Origin: Nitzschia sp. pyKryTriq1
Taxonomy: Eukaryota; Bacillariophyta; Bacillariophyceae; Bacillariales; Bacillariaceae
Reading direction: 5' to 3'
DNA length: 64,000 bases
Assembly: GCA_956465555.1 (NCBI GenBank)
Contig: OY101127.1
Location: 992,001-1,056,000, forward strand
The notes beneath the pieces are model-generated. The model worked only from the letters and a program-made list of their open reading frames with translations. It was not told where the DNA came from and made no database searches. The stretch's first letter is position 1. Each line of letters opens with the position of its first letter. Both the position numbers and the translations under genes were made by a program. This document shows positions 11,164 through 21,681 of this stretch, in pieces.

Positions 11164-11478
11164 GAACTGGGCACGAAGAGAACTCCTTTTATTTGTTATT
11201 GAATAATATTTTGAAAGGAGTGCCTGTTCTTCCATAGTAGGATGGCCGTCCTTAGTAGCCGGATTGCTTGTTTGCTGCAACAAGAATACCATTATTTCGT
11301 ACAGTACTCTAGTAGTAGATAGGCGTAGACTACCACCACGCAGATAAAGTTTACAAATATAATGCTAGTGAACAAACCTTCTAAAGAGGTAACATTTAGT
11401 GTGGCCAGCATCATTCCATGTGTGCAACGGCGTAGTGCATCTTAATGCTGTGATATTATGCCAGTAGGGATAGCTAGC
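11164..11478. other. Convergent intergenic gap
   Basis: 315 bp between two convergent stop codons. No gene, and nothing clear beyond short CTAGTAG repeats near 11308. Confidence 0.5.
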
Positions 11479-12549
11479 TCATGCAGCAGCCGCTGCTGCT
11501 CCCGGGATGGACCACGGCCTTTTCAGGAAGAATGCATTGAGAAGAAAGATGCCAGTTTGCCAATCTACAAGGCGCTTGAGCTCTCCTCCATCGCCGTAAT
11601 CTGCTCTGTCGACTGCCTTGGCAATCTCCATCAACATTTGAACGTACAGATCTTGTTTGGTTTCATCATCTCGTTCCAAGTGAATCAGGTTGTTTACAGC
11701 TGCCATGGCGATGATATCTTGAATGGCACCCAACATGCCTGGTCTCTGTGTTGTTGTTGTTCTTCTTGCAGTAGTAGTATTACTCGTCACGCTACTACTG
11801 CTCCTGCTGCTGCTGCTGCCACCAGAATGATGTTCTTCCTGCTGGCGACGGTCTTGTTCTTCTACCTTAATGGATGCTAGCACATGGAGTTGCAATACCT
11901 TTTCGTACAGTGACTTGGCCTTGTTTTCCAACGCAGCCTGCTCCCTCGGTGAATGGGGGGCTTCTTTGGCCGCCAAATCATACACCAAGGCGAGATTGAA
12001 TATGAGGATGGATGTGAGGCCGTTGTGAGTTGCCCAGTCATCTTCTACGCCGCCAGCGTAGAAAGAATCCGGATCAATTTCAATGGGTTCGTGGTATTGA
12101 ATCGCGGCGCTCGTGTTGAAGGGACGATCCGACTTGTCGTCCTCATCTCCAATGTCCATCATCATGATATCATCATGGACATCGTCATCGATGAACGAGG
12201 AGGGGGAATGATCAATATCAGCCATCATGGTAGTCCTGGCTTCTTGTTCAGTACGATGATGCAGCAGCTGCTGCTGCTGCGGTGGCGGCACGACCCTTAT
12301 CATAGGTTTCACCACCATCCGAGAGGGGTGAGGCGGAGAATAAGAACAATAAGACGACCGATGATCCTGCTCGCTGCTGCTGCTGCTGCTGCTCAAGGGT
12401 GGTGGCCTTACTCCTCTTGACAGACGAAGTTGTGACTTGGACAACTGCAATGCACTTTGAAGGCTTCTCAGCGCCTCGCCCATTCGATTAATGTCCAGGC
12501 AAACAGTGGCCCAATTGTTAAGCTCGGCAATTTGTTCTATCGCTGCCAT
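11479..12549 (-). CDS. TPR-like acidic protein of a diatom family
   Basis: A 356-residue single-exon protein starting at ATG 12549-12547 (MAAIEQIAELNNWATVCLDI). The N-terminus, LNNWATVCLDINRMGEALRS and then LQSALQL, has the spacing of a tetratricopeptide repeat. After a long Ser/Pro and acidic linker, SILIFNLALVYDLAA...KAKSLYEKVLQLH resembles a second TPR-like helix pair, and GAIQDIIAMAAVNNLIHL a third. This layout (N-terminal NNxG repeat, acidic middle, FNLALxxH helix, KAxxLYExxL) matches a lineage-expanded diatom family of unknown function. The C-terminus ends in an alanine run. A 54-bp hexanucleotide repeat lies 4 bp upstream of the start codon. Confidence 0.7.
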   Translation of the reverse strand: MAAIEQIAELNNWATVCLDINRMGEALRSLQSALQLSKSQLRLSRGVRPPPLSSSSSSSEQDHRSSYCSYSPPHPSRMVVKPMIRVVPPPQQQQLLHHRTEQEARTTMMADIDHSPSSFIDDDVHDDIMMMDIGDEDDKSDRPFNTSAAIQYHEPIEIDPDSFYAGGVEDDWATHNGLTSILIFNLALVYDLAAKEAPHSPREQAALENKAKSLYEKVLQLHVLASIKVEEQDRRQQEEHHSGGSSSSRSSSSVTSNTTTARRTTTTQRPGMLGAIQDIIAMAAVNNLIHLERDDETKQDLYVQMLMEIAKAVDRADYGDGGELKRLVDWQTGIFLLNAFFLKRPWSIPGAAAAAA

Positions 12550-13661
12550 CGTTGTAATGGTAATGGTAATGGTAATGGTAATGGTAATGGCAATGGCAAT
12601 GGCAATGGTGATATGATGTCGTAAGTATAACGACTTCTTCTTCTACGAGTATTGATGCAATCGTATTTTCGCTCACTGACTTTAGAACTACTACAGTATG
12701 AAGAATACTCGTGCAAAGAGCGAGGACGCGAATGACGGAGGGCTATCTGGGACAGATAATAGAGCAGCAGATGCTGGCTCCCTCGATGGATTAGGATGCT
12801 TGAAAATGAGAGAACCGGCGCGAATCGAAGAGAACTACGTAGTCGACCTTCTCTCTTCGGCAGTTCTGATGCCGCTTTTATTATTTGTACAGTACAAGTA
12901 CTCGTGTACTCGTACACATCTGCTCGGTAGTTGCACCGAGAATGGAGCTAGTAGCACTCGTAAAGTTGTACCGGTAGAGATATAATGTTGTGTATTTAAT
13001 TATTGTCCATCAATCGAGCATTATTTCTTCTGATAAACCCTGCGAACCCTGTTCTCTGTTGAAATACCACCATAAAATTTCTTGCATGTGAACGCACATT
13101 ACAACTCAGGTACACAGTACAGTACTTGTACAGTACGAACGGTAGGCGTGCGTGCGTGCGTTTGTGGTGCAATTTGGCCGCAGGCCATCGGCCGACGGCA
13201 AGACGCGACGCTAATAATTTTGATTTGGAAGTTTTGATTGTTGCGCGGCTTCGAGCTTTGTTTTAATTCTATGTTGTACATACCGCTATGTCATACTTGT
13301 ACCGTAGACCATCGTACGTACATTTTGTTTTGATGATCATGATTCTCTCTACCGGTACCAGGTACCGGAAGCTATGATACTACCGGTACTCTCTAGCAAG
13401 TAGCTAGTAGTTCTAGCTAATAGAGAGAGAGAGAGAGAGAGATCTTTAAGCAGCGAAAAAGTGCACTCTCTAATTTAGGCTACTACCTTGTCGGTCGAGA
13501 ACAATGAATCTATCGTCAAGAACTCGGCAGCAAGAATGATCTCTTGGATCTTCTTCTCATATTAGATAAGAGTCGCATTCAGAGCACCAAATTTATCTTT
13601 CTCCTTTTAGAAGCAGTACGCGTCTACTCCAGATAGTTCGCAAGCTTGTTCATCCTCTGGC
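12550..13661. other. Intergenic, no supported gene
   Basis: Contains the hexamer repeat at 12554-12607, TACCGGTA at 12969-12976, GTAC-rich palindromes at 13100-13140 and 13350-13395, and a GA microsatellite around 13422-13442. Confidence 0.55.
12554..12607. repeat. Hexanucleotide repeat (GTAATG)6(GCAATG)3
   Basis: Nine perfect-length 6-bp units, six GTAATG followed by three GCAATG. On the coding strand this is (CATTGC)3(CATTAC)6 ending 4 bp before the ATG of the TPR-like gene, so it should lie in the 5' UTR. Confidence 0.95.
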
Positions 13662-15196
13662 CTAGGAAAGTTCCTTGATTTCGAGACTGGCATCCATTTC
13701 TTTCAGGATGCGTTCCGTCAAATCTCCACCCAAAGCCGCCGCCGGTGTCAAACATCCACCCGACAGTGATCCATATTTCTCGACCATCAAGATACCTGTC
13801 TCGCACAACAAGACCGCCGTGTACAAATACCCTGTATCTTTCCGGAACTCGAACAAGCCCTTCAACTGACGAATCTTCTTGGTCGAGGTGTCGTCGTCAC
13901 CATTATTCTTGTCGACCATGATCGCCTCGGCATGGAGTTTCAAATATCCATTTTCCATGTCTTCACGAGAGGGACCTTCGCCGGCTTGGGGGAGGAATCG
14001 ACCAAAGAGGTCTGGTTGATAAGTTGCAGCAGCTAGCACGGAAGCAGTCCCCAGATTCTTCGCCCAGGCCGTCCAGGATTCTACCTTGACAGCACAATCT
14101 CCGTATTTCAAATCTTTGGAGTATCCCAAAAGAGCACTTGGAGAGTAAACGACGAAAGTGTTACGAAGATGGGAAGAAATCCAAAGTGTTGCATATAAGA
14201 TAACAAATTCGTCACATAGCAGCGTGTTCATGGTAGCTCAACGAGCGGATAGAACTTACTTGGAGCGACGAACGCAATTCATCACTTCAGGTTGATGTTT
14301 GAAAGAAGTTAAAAGTGATGGGCAGATGGTGAGAAAGATCGTGGTGTTTCATTCGCACACGAAACGGATCAAGGTTTGCAATCATGCCACCATAACTTAC
14401 TGACAGGCGCCATAATCCAAGGTCCAGCCTTCCGACCAGGCAATGTTGGTACATCCACGGAGGTTTTGGGACAAATATTTGTGGTATGAAATTCTGATTT
14501 TTCACCATTCTTGTTTCTCACCAAGGGATCAAAGCTCGTTTTGGGTTTGGTCCTATCTTTTGCCAATTGAAAAGCCGCTGTCGCAGCCGTTCCTCCACTG
14601 AAGGCTGCCTCTTCAGCAAACTCTTGATACGTGATGACTTGTTGCAATTCACATCCTTGATTGGAGGCAAACTGGTGCATTTCAAAGACCATCAAATCGC
14701 AGGGGATACAGTCGTGGCCGCAATGACAAAGAAGGGCGGCTCCAGTTTTCTGTGCTGTTTCCTCGTGCTTCTCAATAGTTTGTCGAAAGTAATCCGTCTC
14801 TCCTGTAATATCCGCGTAATAAACTCCCGATTGGGCGCACAATTCCACCAGACTCGGTCCGTACTTTTCAAAGGGCCCGGAACACGTCAAAACCACCTTG
14901 GTTTGCTCCACAATCGCTTGGAGTTTCTTCTTGTCTTCGTCCGTCTGACACACCAAATCAGCCACTAGAATATCCGGGATTGGCACCGTTTCTTCTTGGC
15001 TTGTTGATCCTGATACCAAATCTTGAAGGACATTTTCTGCTTTGGCAGCATTGCGAGCACTCACCGCCCACGAAAGTCCGGCGGCGGTTGCTTGCTGTTT
15101 TTTCAATAGGTATTCCGCACACAGCTTGCCGGTAAATCCGGTGACACCAAATAAAATGATATCATACTTTTTGTTTGAAAGAGGAGGAGAAGGCAT
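13662..15196 (-). CDS. Saccharopine-dehydrogenase-like oxidoreductase
   Basis: Two exons on the reverse strand, 15196-14397 and 14136-13662, giving 424 residues. ATG 15196 starts MPSPPLSNKKYDIILFGVTG, with the NAD(P)-binding glycine motif GVTGFTG directly after. VLTCSGPFEKYG, ADITGE and HCGHDCIPCDL are typical of the SCCPDH/trans-acting enoyl reductase group. Joining AA|GTTATG to the acceptor after CTCCAAG restores PVSNALLGYS, matching the RSNALLGY signature of the family; this uses a weak donor. The stronger-looking donor GTAAGT four bases earlier would break that frame. The intron is 260 bp. The family holds NAD(P)H oxidoreductases of lipid or amino-acid metabolism; the true substrate is unknown. 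Confidence 0.8.
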
Positions 15197-16053
15197 GGTG
15201 GTGACAGAAATCCTGTTTTGGCACGGACGAAGGCATGCAAGCAATATATTATAATTGTCTCTCTACTCTAGACCTAGAGTGGAGTAGAGCGTAGGGAGAG
15301 TTGTGAAGAGCATGTAGTGGAGCTACATAGATGAAGAATACCACGTACCGGTACCGTACTGTGGCTGCAGAATAAAGATCGGATCGACGCGAAGCAAACT
15401 TGTACCGGTACGAGAATGCGTACTGTACGAACTTGTACGCAATGACGACGATGACATCGGAATCATCATCATAATATCATCATCATCATATCATCATCAT
15501 CGAAGGAAATCATATCAGTCGAATCATCAAGCCAGTCGCACACAAGTACGCCTACACGCGTACGCAGGCAGGGCGAGGAGAGAGGAGGAGGAGTCGTCGG
15601 TCGTCGTCAACTTTCCCTGCACGCGCAAGCCAAACTGCTGGTCGGATACACAGCATACGAGTACAATACCGGTATTCGTAAGATACAAGTAGCAAGTAGT
15701 AGCAAAATGCAACAACGGCGAAAGTGACATCGTATTTTAAATGTAGACACGTCTACGGGAGCTCTTCCATCTGCATTCCTATTCATTCTCTATCTTTCCC
15801 TCTCTTGTCAATACTCGTAGAAGGAACTCGCTCTTGACCAGGCAACAGAAGAGAACCTGTTCTCAGTTCGCTGTTCCGTTCGGGTTTTTCTGCGACTTGC
15901 CATCTCTTTTCGTACAGTTTTATTTGGCTTTTGGCATCCCTTGCTTGGTGACTTGACACGTTCGTCGTCCGTCGTTTTGTTCTTCTCGCTACGAATATAT
16001 TATCTTCTACCACAGGTACGAGTAGTAGAGTGTCTACCTACCCCGATATCATC
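15197..16053. other. Divergent promoter region, no gene
   Basis: Between the oxidoreductase and the cytochrome gene. GTAC palindromes lie near 15345-15360 and 15400-15435, an ATC/CAT repeat tract at about 15460-15502, and TACCGGTA at 15668-15675. Confidence 0.55.
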
Positions 16054-16722
16054 ATGAAGCGCTCCCTGCAGTCCATTGTGGCGCTTTCCAGCACATTGGC
16101 AGCAACCTCGTTGGCTGTGACCAAGACGAGTAATCTCTTGACGGGTACTACTAGTAGTAGTCGTAGCAGGGACGAAGATGATACAAATAATAATAAGAAC
16201 GGTCCTCCGTCATCATCCGCAATCACGAGCCATCACTCAGAACGCACCGCCGCTCGTAAATTACAAAGTGTCTGTCAATCTTGTCATGTTGGATTGCCCT
16301 TGGGGCCTCCCTTTTGGAGGGAACAGGTATGTCTGTTCGATCAACCGGCCGGGAGTGTCTATCCGGACTACCCATACACTCAGGCTTTGAAGGATAGTGG
16401 TCTTGTCTGGAATGAAACCTCTCTAGACGCCTGGTTGGAGGATCCCAGTGGTGTCGTTCCTGGAAATGTCATGAGTTTTGGGGGACTGAAAGATCCACAA
16501 GAAAGAAAAGATGTTATTGCCATTTTGAAATCCTTTTGTGACGAGGAGGGTGGCGGCGGAAACAATAGTACCACAAGTACGGAGGATCCAACGGCGAGTC
16601 CATCCTCCATGGAAGACAGCAGTGATGGGAGTTCTGGGGCACCAGTATTGGCCGACCATTATCTTTGGATGGGGCCCGCAATGCTAGTGGGGTGGGTGCT
16701 ATTGGGAAGTGGAAGACGATAA
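16054..16722 (+). CDS. c-type cytochrome with signal peptide and C-terminal hydrophobic segment
   Basis: A 222-residue single-exon protein starting at ATG 16054. The leader MKRSLQSIVALSSTLAATSL looks like a signal or organelle-targeting peptide, followed by a Ser/Asn-rich linker. LQSVCQSCH is a CxxCH heme c attachment site, and VVPGNVMSFGGLKDPQERKDVIAIL matches the distal methionine ligand region and last helix of class I cytochrome c. Between them the usual glycine-rich loop is replaced by an unusual PPFWREQVC...YPDYPYTQAL stretch. After a Ser-rich spacer the protein ends YLWMGPAMLVGWVLLGSGRR, a hydrophobic tail that could anchor it in a membrane. It presumably carries electrons; the compartment is not decided by the sequence. 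Its stop lies 71 bp from the stop of the convergent GH89 gene. Confidence 0.8.
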   Translation: MKRSLQSIVALSSTLAATSLAVTKTSNLLTGTTSSSRSRDEDDTNNNKNGPPSSSAITSHHSERTAARKLQSVCQSCHVGLPLGPPFWREQVCLFDQPAGSVYPDYPYTQALKDSGLVWNETSLDAWLEDPSGVVPGNVMSFGGLKDPQERKDVIAILKSFCDEEGGGGNNSTTSTEDPTASPSSMEDSSDGSSGAPVLADHYLWMGPAMLVGWVLLGSGRR

Positions 16723-16793
16723 AAGTCAGACAACCACTATAAAGTCTAGTAGAGTCAAACCTAAAAGAGCATCCATATCATATTTTCCTCCTG

Positions 16794-19538
16794 CTACCAA
16801 ACGCCTGTCTCTGTCTGTGTGACGGATCGAGTACTAGAGCATGGCGACCGGAACCAGGTATGGTACTTTCGTAGCATTTTTTGGGACGTTTTTATGTAGT
16901 CACCGAACGCGGTATCGTCAGATCGCTGCCGACTTCGATAGCTCTCCACGACGGTCCATTCGTACGCATGCTGGGCCAAAAGGCGATCTACCCGTGATTG
17001 ATCCAATGGTTGATGCAAGGCCGCATCTTTCAGGGCTTGTTGTTGTACGAGGTCGATCCGTTTGACATAATACTCGCGAATCAAACCATTCCAATGCTTG
17101 GCCGCATAGTCGATGGGCCCGCTAGGAACACGACTTGCGTTAGCGGGAGTTGGGATCCAAGTCGTGACTTGGCAACGGGCATTCCATTCGTAAAAGATTT
17201 CGCAACTGCTCGCATTATTGGTTTGCAGAAACAAAGAATCATCATCCCCATCATTAAGGACAACAGTTGGGTGCTCACAATCGTTGCTGTTTCTCCCCAG
17301 CTGACGTGCCGATTTCAGCCAACGCTTCAGGCGAAAAGTCTCTTCGGTACCCACCAACTCATCCAAATCCAACAAAAGTTTCTGATAAAAGTTTCCCGTT
17401 GCCAAAATACTCATTGGATCTAATTCCGTCGCCGAAATAGCCTCTGAGAAATTGAGAGCCGCTGGTGTACTGATTTGTGCCAACACTTCACGTCCCAGGT
17501 TCACCAAGTCATATTGAAAGGCAGGCGAGTCGTGAAACCCAAGATTGTGCTTACGACTCTTCTTGGCAGCTTTCATTAGATGATCCCACGCCGCAAAGAT
17601 TTGACACATTGTCTCGGTCGGTGTGAATCGATCCTTTTCAAATAACGAGGATGCGTCATTGATGCGTTGACTCCCCCAGTGAGCGACGCCCGTGCCGTCT
17701 TGCACACTCCGATCTGTGCTGTACAAGCTTGTCAATAGCAAGGTCCACGATTGAGCAATCTCTGGACGAAAGTCATACCTAGGATCCATCCCATATCGTT
17801 GATGCATCTTGAGAATAATGTGTGGTTTCAAGGCCTCGATAGGTTGATCTTGAAAGGCTTGTTCGTAGAGAAACCCATAATACGCTGGGTTTTGAGTGAT
17901 CCCTTCGGGCGTCGCGCCTAGCCCAATAATGTTGTGCTGTGTAGTATCATTCTTTGAACTATGATTCAGCGCATCAAAGGGCATTTGATTGACTTTACTC
18001 ATGTCGCCTTTGATTCCATCGGTCCCTCCAAAATTGTGCAAGACAGTCCAGACAAAGGAGGCCCCGAAAAAGGCCGATTCGTTCCACTTCTTCCACTCTG
18101 GTTGCCGGGGATCGTACGCCATGTCCATGATCACAAACCTGTTTCTGTCAGGTACACTGTCTACGAACCCTTTGAGAAACGAAGCCTGTTGATCATTGTC
18201 CCAACCAACAAAGGCAAAGCCTTGAAAGCTCCAAATGGCGTCGGGGTCAGTAGTGTTGAGAGTTTGGTAGACAGCGACTCCACGTCGATACCACGTTTCG
18301 TCATGGTCAGTTGTCGTTGTCATTTCGAGATGATTGATCGTGGAGGAAGAAGAATCGTTATCGCTTTTCATCCTCCTCCTCCAAGGGGCCGTCCCGCCGT
18401 TGAAGTAGCCATCCAATTGATACCAATGGTCCGTCCCAAAGTCCGCAATCAAGGTTTCCATCCATAGTTTTGCTACTTTTCCGAATAATGGATCCAAAGA
18501 GTCCATCCACCCAGTGGCGCCTTCTTTGGTAATATTCGAGTCTTGATAGATCGTTTTGAGCTGAATTGGGACGTTGCCTTGAAAGGCGGGAAGCTGACCG
18601 ATAATGTCAAGTTCTCGAATACGCGGCAAGATGACTTCTCGCTGCAGTCTCCATTGAGCCTTCATCCAAGAGATGGGTAAGGGTCCTGCAATATTACTCC
18701 CATACTCGTTTTGCCCTCGAGACCATGTCAAAAAGGCCGGGCCGTTGAACCAGTGTCGAATGTCGGTATCATTCAAACCCAATTTGCGAAAAACTTTATA
18801 TTGCATATATTCTTGCCCAGTCAATGCCAACATCAAATTGATCCCGTTTAGTGCCATCCAATCAATAAAGATTTCCCAGTCTTGGGCTGAATACCACACC
18901 AACGAATAGGAATGCGTACAGACATTCATGAGATAGGAATACTTTACTGTTTTGTGGCGACGGATCATCATCCTGAATGGACGTGCCGGCCACGCGGGCG
19001 ACGAGGTATTGACATTGGTAATGTTCATGGGTGGCCAATTATCCAAGGAGGTCGCATTGGCCACATTTCGTAGGTACCATCCAATCCCAGCAGTCACTTC
19101 GCTTAGAGTGGGTCCGCCTGTAATAGCAACCCTTCTTCCATCCGAGGCATCCGAAATGGTAAAACAGGGAAGTCTGCACGGCAAATCGCTATGATGGTCG
19201 TTGTTATCATTGTCCTCTTCCTCGTCATTGCCATCACCACGTCGAAGCAGCGTCAATTCGAAATCTTCATGACTCTTGTTGTACTTAAGAACCCGATTGA
19301 TGAGCCGATAGGCTGGATCCAAAGCACCACCATCCGATGGGATGGGATTTCCAGTCGGACTTTCTAGCGGTGTTTGGTCGACATTAGGATGATGATGATG
19401 GCTTTGTTGTTGTTGCTGCGTCGACGCGCGTGGAACCCAACAACAACAACAACAAGAACCTTCTAGTAAGAGGAGGATGGTCACGGCCACCACGAGCGCC
19501 ACGACGTACTTGTACCGACAGAGATATGAACCTATCAT
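16794..19538 (-). CDS. NAGLU: Alpha-N-acetylglucosaminidase, GH89 family
   Basis: A 914-residue single-exon protein starting at ATG 19538. Residues 12-26 form a hydrophobic anchor or signal peptide followed by five cysteines. The body follows the GH89 order: an N-terminal domain with GPTLSEVTAGIGWYLRN, then RHKTVKYSYLMNVCTHSYS, WEIFIDWMALNGINLMLALTGQE, LTWSRGQNEYGSNIAGPLPI and the C-terminal alpha-helical domain with YDLVNLGREVLAQ. In animals the enzyme removes terminal alpha-N-acetylglucosamine from heparan sulfate in lysosomes. Here it more likely acts on secreted or vacuolar glycans, which is inference. Many NxS/T sites fit passage through the secretory pathway. Length agrees with plant and animal homologues (about 740-900). 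Confidence 0.92.
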   Translation of the reverse strand: MIGSYLCRYKYVVALVVAVTILLLLEGSCCCCCWVPRASTQQQQQSHHHHPNVDQTPLESPTGNPIPSDGGALDPAYRLINRVLKYNKSHEDFELTLLRRGDGNDEEEDNDNNDHHSDLPCRLPCFTISDASDGRRVAITGGPTLSEVTAGIGWYLRNVANATSLDNWPPMNITNVNTSSPAWPARPFRMMIRRHKTVKYSYLMNVCTHSYSLVWYSAQDWEIFIDWMALNGINLMLALTGQEYMQYKVFRKLGLNDTDIRHWFNGPAFLTWSRGQNEYGSNIAGPLPISWMKAQWRLQREVILPRIRELDIIGQLPAFQGNVPIQLKTIYQDSNITKEGATGWMDSLDPLFGKVAKLWMETLIADFGTDHWYQLDGYFNGGTAPWRRRMKSDNDSSSSTINHLEMTTTTDHDETWYRRGVAVYQTLNTTDPDAIWSFQGFAFVGWDNDQQASFLKGFVDSVPDRNRFVIMDMAYDPRQPEWKKWNESAFFGASFVWTVLHNFGGTDGIKGDMSKVNQMPFDALNHSSKNDTTQHNIIGLGATPEGITQNPAYYGFLYEQAFQDQPIEALKPHIILKMHQRYGMDPRYDFRPEIAQSWTLLLTSLYSTDRSVQDGTGVAHWGSQRINDASSLFEKDRFTPTETMCQIFAAWDHLMKAAKKSRKHNLGFHDSPAFQYDLVNLGREVLAQISTPAALNFSEAISATELDPMSILATGNFYQKLLLDLDELVGTEETFRLKRWLKSARQLGRNSNDCEHPTVVLNDGDDDSLFLQTNNASSCEIFYEWNARCQVTTWIPTPANASRVPSGPIDYAAKHWNGLIREYYVKRIDLVQQQALKDAALHQPLDQSRVDRLLAQHAYEWTVVESYRSRQRSDDTAFGDYIKTSQKMLRKYHTWFRSPCSSTRSVTQTETGVW

Positions 19539-20372
19539 TGTATTATCTTTCAGAGATGAGTCATGGAGGAAAGCAAATAAGGCCTCAGCCAGTCATCATC
19601 ACAACAGCATCACATCATAGTAATCCCACACTCATCATCATCTCGCACGCGTGACATCAAAGATCGCAAAAGGACGCGGAAGATACATACGCTCGGATTT
19701 GACGCGCACTGTGCGTGACGTGACCTATTTCATTCTGAATCCGCTGGAAACAGTCTTAAAATAGGCGCCTGTGCTCCACAGGACAATTTTGGGCCAAATT
19801 CGGAATTCGGCAGAATTCAAACCAAAATTCTGGAAGGCCGGCCAGCTGGAGCTTTCCATCGTCTGTCCACCAGTCGTCGTTGGACTCGCTCGTACTGTGG
19901 TAAAGGCCCGCGCGAGGAATGCTTTGAAGCAAAATCCACGGGATCGCTGCATCTGTGAATATCATCTGTGCATTGCGCAGACTTTGTACCAGATTCTACG
20001 TAAACTCGCATGCGTCAGCGCGAAATCGAGTCAACCAAAACGAACGTCCGAGAATAGTTCGTCGGCCAACCAAAACCAACCATTCGCCGTCATCGAATGA
20101 TTCTTTTGATTGATGTTGAGAAAATCGAGCTCACGAATTCGCTACTCGCTCCCGCCGCCTTTGTGGTGGTGTCTCTTCTGTTGCTGTCGTCGTCGCGCTT
20201 TTCATTCTTTCCCATCACGACAGGTGGTGTTCTGAAGGATCTTTCCTATTTTTTGGTGTGAGCCGACGTCGTTGTACAGGTACCGAAACCTTTGTTTTAT
20301 TGATTCCGAGTACAGAGAGCTTGAACAGATCCTTTCCAGATTTTCTTCCCATACATTCTATACAATCTCAAA
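19539..20372. other. Divergent promoter region, no gene
   Basis: Between the GH89 gene and the plastid-type protein. Short frames overlap on both strands at 19725-20100 but none has a recognisable domain. It is almost free of the GTAC palindromes common elsewhere. Confidence 0.5.
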
Positions 20373-20987
20373 ATGAAACGAGATACTCTGTATTACGCCA
20401 GTGCACTACCACTACTGGCCTTTTCTGGATTGTTGTTGGAACCCTCCGCTGCCTTTGTTTCTTCTTCCACTAGAGGTCAGCAACTGGTTAAACTGAACTT
20501 GGTGCCCGGCCAGGGAAACCAATTGGTGGCCGCCTACAACGCTGCCACGTGCAAGAAGACAGAACTTGAAGACGACGAGAACGATACTGATGCAGTACCG
20601 CAAGCAGCAGTCACTATTACGGTGAACGATCCCGTGGGTGTGGCTCAAGACACTCCCCGCAACTTTGTGAAACGGGCCTTTTCTTTGCCCAGTCATAAGA
20701 AACACCCGCACCCCAAGGCAGAAGGATTGGAGTCAACATCATCAGATTCACCATCGTTCCCCATGGAAACTTCCAAGGATGTGGTCTACTTTCCCCTAGT
20801 GGGATTCACCTTTTGCCGGAGTGGCGATCGTGTCATCCCACTTCCCACCCAAAGTAACGTCTCCTGCCGTCTACGCACGAATCGCAAGGAAGAACTTTAC
20901 GGATGGTTCAGTCCGGTCTGCAAGCTCGATTTGTATGCCGAAGACCCGTGCCGCGCCCCGGTGAAGGCTGCTGATGTGGAACAATAA
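20373..20987 (+). CDS. Small secreted or plastid-targeted protein of unknown function
   Basis: A 204-residue single-exon protein starting at ATG 20373. The leader MKRDTLYYASALPLLAFSGL continues LLLEPSAAFVSSSTRG; the small-residue-A|F cleavage site with a following Ser/Thr/Arg-rich transit-like stretch matches diatom plastid bipartite leaders. The mature part has an acidic middle (ELEDDENDTD), a basic patch (SHKKHPHPK) and a C-terminal block VYFPLVGFTFCRSGDRVIPL to WFSPVCKLDLYAEDPCRAP with four cysteines that could form disulfides. I do not recognise a family. There is a clear upstream region without other starts. Confidence 0.7.
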   Translation: MKRDTLYYASALPLLAFSGLLLEPSAAFVSSSTRGQQLVKLNLVPGQGNQLVAAYNAATCKKTELEDDENDTDAVPQAAVTITVNDPVGVAQDTPRNFVKRAFSLPSHKKHPHPKAEGLESTSSDSPSFPMETSKDVVYFPLVGFTFCRSGDRVIPLPTQSNVSCRLRTNRKEELYGWFSPVCKLDLYAEDPCRAPVKAADVEQ

Positions 20988-21681
20988 ACAAGCAAACAAA
21001 CAAAAGTTCTGTTCTGGAATTACTACCTCCCTACCCACCATACCTACCTCTCAAGGGAGAACAGCAGAAGAATCATCACAATTACAACATCCATGAAAGA
21101 GATAACTCCTTATACTGCTCCCCTGAAAGAAGAACAAGAACGACACAACACATGCACAGGCTATCGCCTCCAGTCGGTGTGGATGAATCACCGCAACAAC
21201 CACTTGAATTGAAATGAAATGAATGAAGTACTATTTCACCTAAGGTCAGTTCATACTGTAAGAATAAATGATGAAATGTTATGTATGTAGTACAGGTATG
21301 TGAAAATCTTCTGGCTTGACTGTTTTATGAAAAGCACGCTGCTGCTGCCCTCCTAAAGGTCCTTAAGGAGTACGAAACAACTATACGCTATACGCACGTG
21401 GAACCTCCACCAAGAGCTCCGTAGACCCAATAGAAGAGAGTATTCGTACAGCGATCTGTCATCTCAGCGAGAGTGAGGATTTCTGACGAGTACAGCCAGT
21501 AGCTACTATAGGAGTACTCGTACTCTACCGGTACTAGAGTAGAGAGTAGTACATGAGCTATCTATCTCTCTTCCCTTTGTGTTGCATTAATATTTTTAAA
21601 ATATATTGTTACATTATCATATCACAAACACTGTATGCTTGTAGTAGTCGCATCAACAGCAGCAGCCGTCGCAACAGCTCA
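20988..21681. other. Convergent intergenic region, no gene
   Basis: 3' regions of two convergent genes. A GTAC/ACCGGT stretch lies at 21505-21550; otherwise nothing recognisable. Confidence 0.55.
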
